Below, one piece after another: positions 56,330 through 64,000 of a stretch of DNA of 64,000 bases. Numbering within the stretch: position 1 is the stretch's first letter; each line of letters opens with the position of its first letter. This DNA comes from Spisula solida (Eukaryota > Mollusca > Bivalvia > Venerida > Mactridae): contig OX365948.1 in the NCBI GenBank assembly GCA_947247005.1, positions 1,302,001 through 1,366,000 of the forward strand, given 5' to 3'. Under the pieces are notes generated by a model, which did no database searches, had not been told where the DNA came from, and saw nothing but the letters and a program-made list of their open reading frames with translations. The translations under genes were made by a program, and so were the position numbers.

Positions 56330-56401
56330 TCAGGATTTGAACCCGCATGTCTTAGACTGATAATCAATCTCTCTACCGATTGAGCCAGCGATACTGACAA
56401 T
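56330..56401 (-). tRNA. tRNA-like sequence, probably pseudogene
   Basis: Minus strand: A box TGGCTCAATCGGTAGAG and B box GGGTTCAAATCC. Acceptor ends AGT..ATC and GAT.ACT can pair with one bulge. An anticodon stem AGATT/AGTCT is possible, but the loop lacks U33, so no confident anticodon. It is better preserved than the SINE heads but likely not functional. Confidence 0.4.
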
Positions 56402-56562
56402 GGCATGTCATACAAAAATATATATCAACGCTTTTTAAAGGCATCCCAACCAGTATATGCACACACCATGACTAAATAGTGTAATCTCCCGTCACGGCTC
56501 AAAACTCGTGGTTGATCTATACTTGACTTTCGGATCATTTCGAGTTAACTTATCGCCTGGCA

Positions 56563-56567
56563 CACAT
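56563..56567. repeat. Target-site duplication CACAT, left copy
   Basis: Identical to 60638-60642. Confidence 0.65.
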
Positions 56568-58386
56568 CACACTGTATCGGCAAAACGCAATGGGTACGGT
56601 TTAACGACGCGGGTTCGGCTAACGTAGCGAAAATGATCCGGCTAAAAAATGGTGGATATCAACAAAAATTAGCAGGTGAGTGTAGCATTTTTACATATTG
56701 TGTATGGTTATTCTTAAATTCTGGAGACAGGAATACTCTTACGGAATGCCAACGTTTGTCCTGCATGCTCGTAGCTACTTGGTTTTGTCTTGCACCAATG
56801 CATATGCACGTAATGCACGTTGAAAGTTATGATTCAATCGTAAACAATGCAAAACAGACATGAAATGCGGACATTTTAGACAAATTAGACAAAGTAAGAG
56901 CTTACCGAGTCTTAACTATGTACTTGCATGTATTGTAGGGTTACATTTCTTTCCCAGATACTCATCTTTTATTAATACTGTATTTATATAGGCCAAAATC
57001 TAACGATTTCAAAGTTGAACGAATCATGGTCCGGTTGTCGATACAGCGAAAATGGTCCGGCTCGTGTTTTACTCGCCATAACAACTATTGCAATGTCATT
57101 TTCGTGTATTACTCTGACTAATTTTAACATCATTTTCTACTTTTTGTTGCTTGTGTATAATTGAATAATTTACATGCCCTCTCATATAGCACTGACTGCT
57201 GAATTATGGGTTCGAGCCCCGGCCTGGTTGCACAAATATAGATGAAGAATAGATGGTCATAGATGAATCTTTAAAGTTGACTTGAATATTTGTCTAGATG
57301 TGTCAAGATATTCTGAGATGCAGACATCGATATGAACGTGTATGTACAACCAATCAACTGATTCTTCTTTTTATTTATTTTCAGGAAAAAAACAAGGTTC
57401 CAATGTGACCCATGTGCAAAGACATTCATATTTATTTCGACCATGTCTAGGCAAAGACTAAGTCGTGGACAACATTTTGAAAGACATTAATGTACCCAGT
57501 GTTGCAAAGTTTTACCGCAAAGTCGTCTTCCTTTCCAATGTTGTTGATAGGAATGCTACTTTTCAAGGAAATGTTCCTTTTTCCTCAGACTTGCGAAAGT
57601 TTCATAGAAACTGGTTTATAAATAAAATATCGCTATTTTTGCTTCCGAAGCGAAACAAAGTGCGCCTTGGATTGGTAGCTGTTGGTGATGTCAAAGTTAC
57701 ATTGTATTGCTACACTGTTGTACTAGTTGTGGGTAACTAGTTCATCATCATCAAAGTAGACATTCCACGTGGTATGTGACGTAATTGTTGACTAGGAACG
57801 CAAGTAAAAATCTAAAAAACAATCGTAGGTACTTTATTCTTTGATCGAACTGAAGACACTCTTGATGCTCAACCCAAGAATAGGTGCTATCCATGCCAAT
57901 CAATATTCCGAAAACCAACACAACTGCTATCAAGTCGATTTCGAAGTCCTTTCGTAGAAAAAAATTACGTCGCATGGACAGTACTCAAATTTGGCTTGAG
58001 TTTCGAGTAAATATCGTTAAATCGGTCTAAGAATAAAATAGTGACGTTACTTGCGTTAAATTCTGAACCCCCAAAATTATGCCACATACCACATGGTATG
58101 ACCACATTTTTCCTGGGATAAACGTGTCGAAAAACAAATCGAACATTAACAGTTTACAGTTTATTTGAAATACATTAGGCATTATGCCGATGTGTAAACA
58201 AAGATACAAAATGTACAGGAAAAAATAATTACATATACATATAAATACATGGTCAACAGTCAATTAATATTCTAATTATGTAACATATACACTAATTAAA
58301 ACCTCATCACACTAAACCTGGTCTTGTTTTGTTCTATGTTCCTTATATATAGCGCTCTATCCTCTTGTCAATGTTTTCAATAATAA

Positions 58387-58401
58387 GGGGGGGGGGGGGG
58401 G
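58387..58401 (+). repeat. Run of 15 G
   Basis: Uninterrupted G15 followed by TATATAT. Length uncertain in assemblies. Confidence 0.75.
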
Positions 58402-59587
58402 TATATATGAGAATTATACGGTCCGAATTATACTTGGATTGATTGAATTTTGGAAATTGGTTGTCAATTTCCCTCCCATGTGCAGATAGTCCTGTATTAT
58501 TCCGTGGGAAGTGGTTGTTTCCCTATAGTAGATTTTCACTACTAAACATACATATGGGGAAACATTGTATTGCACTACGATTTATTGTGGCGACGGTTAG
58601 CAAATTATATTCATTCATAACTCTTAAAGAATACGATGAATGCATTGGATATTTTGTTGCTGAAATATAGGAACTTCGGGAATGTTTTAGATGAAGGTTT
58701 GAAAGGCTCATGTAATCTCATTTAAGTCGAATAGTTTTGTTATATCACCATTGTACTTGGTTCGCACGTATAATGGAATTATAGTATTTCAATATACAAT
58801 TATGAAATATGTGCAGTGGTTTTAAACATAGGAGTTCCAACGCATGTCACATAAGCCATGCCCCTCTGTCAGTTGAAGGCGATGTTACGGAAATTACCGT
58901 AACCTACGTTATATATGGTTGTCTCGGCTATATGAATGCCGCTTAACGATTACCGCCATGGGTCCTAAACATGGCAGCTGCGTAACCTTCTTTCTATATA
59001 GGGACCCTTTGTATTAGACAAACGTTCTTGTGTCGAAACGATATTTTAGCAGGAATTACAAACATGTACCGTTTGTTAACATACTAGTATGTTATTATAT
59101 TTTATCTTCAGTGGAGAAGTGTTTATTTTACTGTGATTCTGATGTAAAGTATTTAACAACTGAAGCAAGAAATGCAAAATAAATAATATGCATATTCCAA
59201 CTTTGTGTTAACTAGTATTATTCATACAGTACATGCACTTTGCACGTGATTTCTAAGTTGATATCCTGCTCGTTTTAACTAGCGGGTCAATTTTGGATTA
59301 ATCACATTTAAAATATTTTTTTCCGCACGGGGCTTCATCCAAATTCCTGTTCACTGTTCCAGTCTTTCTGTGTGGTTTAGCATTCTTTTATTACACTAGC
59401 CGAAGCTGCGATCCCTACAAAATATAAACAAAAACAGGTAGAGCATTTAATTCAGCTCAATATCTTGAAAAAAGTCAATACGTGTATGTATTTGGTATTA
59501 TCCATGGGGTTTTGAAAGACGTTTTTATAAAAAAGAACTATCAGAGGTGTCCTTTGAATAAAATAAATAAATATATAAAGTAGATTT

Positions 59588-59632
59588 ATATAGCGCCTTT
59601 TCATGCGAACGCACGTACAAAGGCGCTTCACA
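59588..59632. repeat. Short inverted repeat with GCGCCTTT ends
   Basis: TATAGCGCCTTTTCATGCGA is followed by ACAAAGGCGCTTCACATAG, giving a hairpin. Strings like TATATAGCGC are common short repeats in marine invertebrate genomes. Confidence 0.5.
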
Positions 59633-59941
59633 TAGAGTGTTGCAGTCACTAGGGCACAGGTTCATCCCGGGGCCTACCGGTGCAGATACAGCATGATCGG
59701 AACAAAGGGACAGACTGAGAGAAGGCACCCGAAGGGAGAGAGAGATACATCAGATACAGGCATGTCCGGTGCTGCAGACATGCGCCTAGCTCTTATTTCG
59801 AACAGACAGTCTGGTTCTTTAATGTGTCCGGTGTATAGCACGGATACACAGCTTACTGGCACTTTTCACCAGACAATGTGCAGTCAAATGGTCCGATATA
59901 GCGGGGAATTACTACGAATAGAAGTTCAGAAATGTTAAGTT

Positions 59942-60013
59942 CAAATGCCGGGGATTGAACCCACGACCTCTGGATAGACAGTCCAGTGTGTAACCACTGA
60001 GCTAAGTCCTTTG
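59942..60013 (-). tRNA. tRNA-like sequence with GTC anticodon, degenerate
   Basis: 72 nt on the minus strand. A box TTAGCTCAGTGGTTACAC, anticodon arm CTGGA-CTGTCTA-TCCAG with perfect stem and anticodon GTC (Asp) in a proper loop, B box GGGTTCAATCCCC. The acceptor stem pairs in only about five of seven positions and one T-stem pair is broken. Together with its place inside a transposon loop this favours a pseudogene or SINE head. Confidence 0.45.
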
Positions 60014-60637
60014 AGAAGACGTTTAGTTCAAAATAATCTTACTACGTGAGAAATGAAGTGATGTACGTGTATTTCAAACATTGCTAAAATATTAATGTCC
60101 ATATCTGTACATAATGCCGATGCAAATATAATTGTAAAAGCGAACCGGATCATTTGCGTTCTATCGACAACCGGACCCTGATTCGTTCAACTTAGAAAAC
60201 GTTAGATTTTGGCCTATATAAATACATTATTAATAAAAAAGAAGTATCTGGGGGGAAAATGTAACCCTACAATACATGCAAGTACATAGTTTAGACTCGG
60301 TAAGCTCTTACTTTGTCTAATCTGTCTAAAATGTCCGCATTTCATGTCTGTTTTGCATTGTTTACGATTGAATCATAACTTTCAACGTACATTACGTGCA
60401 TATGCATTGATGCAAGACAAAACCAAGTAGCTACGAGCATGCAGGACAAACGTGGGCATTCCGTAAGAGTATTCCTGTCTTCAGAATTCAAGAATAACCA
60501 TACAAAATACGCGAAAATGTTACACTCACCAACGTTTTATTGTTGATATCCACCATTTTTTAGCCGGATCATTTTCGCTACGTTAGCCGAACCCGCATCG
60601 TTAAACCGTACCCATTGCGTTTTGCCGATACAGTGTG

Positions 60638-60642
60638 CACAT
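60638..60642. repeat. Target-site duplication CACAT, right copy
   Basis: Pair of 56563-56567. Confidence 0.65.
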
Positions 60643-62035
60643 GTGATTAATCGTTCCGTGGAATTTTGTAGTGCGTAATTACTGGTATAATAGATCTATA
60701 TAGATCTATATATTTGTGTGAACATGTATTGACATAATGTGTACTGAAGACTGGGGGCTGCCATTTTCTAATCATGTGACTGAAAATAGTTTCAATATGG
60801 CGCCTTGTTATGTCAGAGGTCTATTGCAATGCATAAAGGCCGAGATGATCAGAATGCTACATGAGTATGATAAAATTATAAAGTTTCAACGTGTTTCACG
60901 GACTAATACCAAATTAATAGAAGTGTTTTATGATGCGATTACACTATGAAAACATAAATCTTGACTCGACATACACTTTTTAATCGAATATAAACATAAT
61001 ATTATGTATTATGTTACTTCCTGGTACGAACAGACTTAGTGCGAATCTGGAATTAACCAAGATGGTCTCCCCTACCGAACTAGAAATGAGTAATATATAT
61101 TACTGCAATGAGTTTGACAAAAACCACTGTTCGATAACATGTTTTGGCAATGCCTCGTTCAGTGCAGAGTACAAGAACCTCAGAGTAACTCAGCATCGTG
61201 CTGTTCTGGAATGTTTCTGATCAGGGACTCATTGTCCGGAGAATAACTTTGTCACTTTTAGTTCGAATGACAAGTGAACTTCGTGAGTCGGATGTGTTCC
61301 ATAATGCACGTAGTCAGACAACTAATATGGCTCGCGGTGCTTTTATTAATAGTTTTGGTACCTTCTCACTGGCCATTGTATCTTCAAGATGTATCTGCAA
61401 GATGTTTGTCTTACGCAGTGGTTGATGAATATTTGAATACTCTTGTTCATGCACCATGTCTTTCTCCAGAATATAGTAGTATATTTTCAGGTTTGTTTCT
61501 ACCAGAAACATAATAACCTAATACATCTTATAATTATGACGGGTGTTTCTGTAAATTAAATAACAAAATGACAATGAAAACTCGGATAGGGAAGGCAGAA
61601 CTCAACTATAATAGCCAAGCACAGAATACAGAAAAACAGCACAGCACAATGCCAAACACACAAATGACTGAGAAAGAAAATGAAACAAAACCGCTGAACG
61701 GCCAAGTTTCTGAATGGTGCATCCGTATTCGGAATATTTTGATTAACTTATTCTGTGTTTGTTCCATGTGTTTATTTTTTCTTCCATTGTGGAATGTTTC
61801 CTGCATCATCATTGGGGGAGGGTGACAGGTTATCAATGGCTACTGATATGGATGAGGTTTAACAGGCAGGTTGGTCATACTACACAAGCTAGAACATGTG
61901 TTTCCGTGTCCCTACATGTATGTATGCCACACAGCACAGATATGTGACAAGCAATAAATGAACTCTAATTTACAATTAAATTACCATTCAATGATAACAA
62001 AAACTTTATTGAGTCCACGATGTTCATTTAAACGT
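60643..62035. other. Stretch between foldback transposon 2 and pseudogene E
   Basis: No certain gene. The frame 61304-61513 begins MHVVRQLIWLAVLLLIVLVP, which resembles a signal peptide, but no partner exon was found. A dispersed repeat copy lies at 61590-61715. Confidence 0.45.
61590..61715 (+). repeat. Dispersed repeat copy (AATGCC..AACAC family)
   Basis: GGAAGGCAGAACTCAACTAT.., AGCCAAGCACAGAA.., CACAATGCCAAACACACAAA. Same order as 46430-46560. Confidence 0.5.
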
Positions 62036-62046
62036 TTTGATGGACA

Positions 62047-62722
62047 TTAAATTGAACACGCAGCGCATGCTAACTCACGACAATTCACATACGGTCGACA
62101 TTGTAGAGAGCCACAATGTGCTTCAACGAGATACAAAATATTTTCATCGTTATTGTTGCCTCCATGAGGTAGAAATTCTGAAAGTGCATAGACTGTATCC
62201 TTGGACACATGATGCAGTTCATTCATAGCGGTCATTACGTATCCGGTATATTATCGAGTTCACCCAGCATAGCAGTTAGTACGAGCTGGAATCATCACGG
62301 AGTCCACCAAGGGTAGCAGCTAGTACGAGCTGGAATCATCACGGAGTCCACCCAGGGTAGCAGTTAGTACGAGCTGGAATCATCACGGAGTCCACCCAGG
62401 ATAGCAGTTAGTACGAGCTGGAATCATCACGGAGTCCACCCATGGTAGCAGTTAGTACGAGCTGGAATCATCACGGAGTCCACCCAGGGTAGCAGTTAGT
62501 ACGAGCTGGAATCATCACGAAGTCCACCCAGGGTAGCAGTTAGTACAAGCTGGAATCATCACGGAGTCAACCCAGGATAGCAGTTAGTACGAGCTGGAAT
62601 CATCACGGAGTCCACCCAGGGTAACAGTTAGTACGAGCTGGAATCATCACGGAGTCCACCCAGGATAGCAGTTAGTACGAGCTGGAATCATCACGGAGTC
62701 CACCCAGGGTAGCAGTTAGTAC
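62047..62722 (-). pseudogene. Gene E: pseudogene of the family terminal exon, partly turned into a minisatellite
   Basis: Minus-strand 62265-62047 encodes the end of the C4-like domain (EFLPHGGNNNDENILYLVEA, CGSLQC, RELACAACSI, stop). Two in-frame stops lie just upstream (CYAG-stop-TR-stop-YTGY), the LPCPPY motif reads LQCRPY, and the VCLD cysteine is lost. Further upstream the exon is replaced by ten 44-bp units, each derived from the MIPARTNCYPGWT coding part. Because 44 is not a multiple of three, the array itself cannot be read through. The upstream half of the exon and all other exons are missing; a LINE fragment begins directly beyond the array. Confidence 0.78.
62279..62722. repeat. 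44-bp minisatellite derived from gene-family coding sequence, ten units
   Basis: Units start with TACGAGCTGGAATCATCACG at 62279, 62323, 62367, 62411, 62455, 62499, 62543, 62587, 62631 and 62675. On the minus strand each unit reads MIPARTNCYPGWTP, matching MIPAR.. of genes A to D. Units differ by only a few bases, so the expansion is recent. Confidence 0.93.
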
Positions 62723-62726
62723 AAAT

Positions 62727-62978
62727 GTACCTAGATCCCAGGAATGTAGTACCCAGGCACCTAGTAATCAACCACTTCGAACTCAACCACCTCAACATCC
62801 AGCGAATGTACAAGTTAATCAGTCAACACGTAATAACTCTACTAAACGTAAACAAACGCCACGTGGTAGGGCAACATCTAGGAGTCGATCGCAAAGAACC
62901 CGATCAGTAAGCGTAAATACGTCATCCAACCAGGCAATGGCACCGCCTCTAGACGGAAGTACAGTTGGGGGACACTAG
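62727..62978 (+). pseudogene. 3' end of a LINE ORF1
   Basis: Open in frame from the edge of the 44-bp array: a Gln/Pro/Asn-rich, then Arg/Ser-rich tail (RGRATSRSRSQRTRSVSVN) ending GGH-stop at 62976-62978, shortly before ORF2. Truncated at its 5' side by the array junction. Identity as ORF1 rests on position and basic composition. Confidence 0.5.
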
Positions 62979-64000
62979 GGGGTTCAAGCGGTGACAGTTT
63001 TGCGGCCGAACTGAAAGTTATGTCATGGAACGTCCATGGCTTAAATAGACATAAACTTGAAGACCAATCATTTGTTGATAAACTGTGTCAAAATGATATC
63101 ATTTTTCTTTACGAAACCTGGACTCATTCTAATTCTCAAATAGAAATTGAAGGCTATACTTGTTTTAGTTATTATAGACATTTCCAAAATAAGCGATCCA
63201 GAAGATGCAGTGGTGGACTTGCATTGTTTATAAAAGACAGTTTGATAAATGGTGTACATGTAATACGAAATCATTACGACTCTGTTTTATGGTTAAAATT
63301 GATCACGTGTTTTTTCATATTGAAAACGATATTTTTATTGCAGGTGTTTATATTTGGCCAGAGAATTCCCCTGCATATAATATTGTTGATGTCGATTTCT
63401 TTAACATACTTCAGCTTGATATTAATGAATTCCAAACACTTGGAACTGTGTTATTATATGGCGATTTTAACTCACGTACTGGGCCTCGTCTTGACTATAT
63501 TCCATGTGATCGTAACGTAAGCTTCATTGATGATTCTGATTATATACCAGATATTCCAATACCACGTAGTAATGTTGACATTATATGTAATGCGCACGGG
63601 CAGAAGCTTATTGACCTTTGTAAGTCGGTGTCGTTACTCATTGCTAATGGCAGATTATTCGGTACCAATAGCAAATCATTCACATTTACAAGTCACGTGG
63701 GTAGTAGCGTAATTGATTATTTATTATTACATGAGAATGACTTTCATTGTATAAGCAACTTCGAAGTAGGCATGTTTTGTGAGTGGTCTGACCACGCTCC
63801 TGTGTACTTTAGTATTTTGTGTAATAATTTGCCAGTCGAAAACAATTTATCATCGAACGAACGTACATCTGTGCGATGGAACGACAATTTAAGAGATTCA
63901 TTTCGAAGGGGGATAATACATAAACTTCCTGAATTTAACGCAGTTGTAAATAATATTGATGTTAATATTTTACCGTCAATTGATTCATGCTTGAATAATT
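62727..64000 (+). mobile_element. Second LINE, 5'-truncated, endonuclease part, continuing beyond the window
   Basis: ORF1 tail then ORF2. The endonuclease starts MSWNVHGLN (63020), with YETWTHSNSQIEIEGY, SGGLALFIKDSL, and, after a one-base frameshift near 63299, GVYIWPENSPAYNIV, LLYGDFNSRTG, SVIDYLLLHEND and EWSDHAPVYF. Block order and spacing closely follow the endonuclease of the 33-38 kb LINE, so both belong to one clade. The right part lies outside the window. Confidence 0.82.

Larger units (their letters stand above)
54736..56562. other. Gene-free stretch before the second foldback element
   Basis: No coding exon recognised. Contains two tRNA-like sequences (55651-55720 and 56330-56401), listed separately. 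Confidence 0.5.
57067..60136. other. Loop of foldback transposon 2
   Basis: No recognised gene. Contains a G15 run at 58387-58401, a hairpin-like TATATAGCGCC..GGCGCTTCAC element (59588-59632), and a tRNA-like sequence (59942-60013). Confidence 0.5.
56568..60637. mobile_element. Foldback DNA transposon 2, CACACTG ends, 5-bp TSD, ~500-bp inverted arms
   Basis: Arms 56568-57066 and 60137-60637 are inverted copies with moderate divergence, both beginning CACACTGTATCGGCAAAACG. Flanked by CACAT. In each arm GCGAAAATG(A/G)TCCGGCT occurs twice, near both ends of the arm. The 3.07-kb loop has only short open frames (the longest 91 codons, 57465-57740) with no transposase motif. As with the 15914 element, a CAC end and 5-bp duplication point to a Transib/RAG-like transposase, unproven. 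Confidence 0.72.

Noticed and set aside
57393..57468. C2H2 finger-like peptide (CDPCAKTF..HFERH) in the loop of foldback element 2
   Set aside because: Spacing between Cys and His pairs is too long and the frame does not connect with the only upstream exon-like start.
62279..62722. CRISPR-like array
   Set aside because: Units are contiguous 44-bp repeats with no spacers, derived from a eukaryotic coding exon.

Overview
The window looks like nuclear DNA of a mollusc, most likely a bivalve. It is AT-rich and gene-sparse. Coding exons are short and separated by GT-AG introns. It is full of LINE, DIRS-type and foldback elements, tRNA-derived SINEs and minisatellites. Its only recognisable host genes belong to a small secreted-protein family that is expanded in bivalves. 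The species assignment is inference. Nothing prokaryotic (operons, Shine-Dalgarno sites, CRISPR) is present.

The backbone is a cluster of five paralogous loci, called A to E here, plus one relic exon. The ancestral gene has (1) a leader exon with signal peptide, a Lys-Arg site and a coiled coil, (2) an optional extra coiled-coil exon, (3) a 69-nt exon carrying a YTRWGR motif, and (4) a cysteine-rich terminal exon resembling the C-terminal domain of the sponge protein called short-chain collagen C4. All introns are phase 1. A (minus strand, 7184-5071, 254 aa) and D (plus, 31582-47284, 292 aa) look intact. B (plus, 10922-13680) has two lost splice acceptors and an in-frame stop. C (plus, 18967-29683) has a 19-bp deletion in the leader, a stop-loss extension and a lost cysteine, and its promoter is separated from the leader by a 3.0-kb transposon. 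E (minus, about 62720-62047) is a pseudogene in which part of the terminal exon became a 44-bp minisatellite. A relic of exon 3 lies at 8607-8677. A shared motif (GGCGTKCCAT) sits about 90 bp upstream of the start codon of A and B, and in the same relative position in C and D once later insertions are removed.

Layout: 1-1400 is a degenerate DIRS-like tyrosine-recombinase retroelement. 5-14 kb holds gene A, the relic and gene B. 15.9-18.9 kb is a foldback transposon with CAC ends and a 5-bp target duplication. 19.8-27.0 kb holds two nearly identical 3597-bp transposons, each with its own 5-bp target duplication. 27.7-28.2 kb is a 78-bp minisatellite, followed by the 3' exons of C. 31.1-47.3 kb is gene D, whose 13.4-kb second intron contains a dead LINE (33.2-38.1 kb), a 2.9-kb array of 36-bp units, and part of a segmental duplication. 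One duplicate copy (36484-40008) has lost the last two exons of D, while the other (44047-49736) keeps them. 49.8-52.0 kb is a 42-bp minisatellite. 56.6-60.6 kb is a second foldback transposon with CAC ends and a 5-bp duplication. 62.0-64.0 kb holds pseudogene E and the start of a second LINE.

No transposase was found for any of the DNA elements, so their superfamily assignments are provisional. The function of the secreted family is not known to me. The gene models come from splice motifs and comparison among the paralogues inside this window only.
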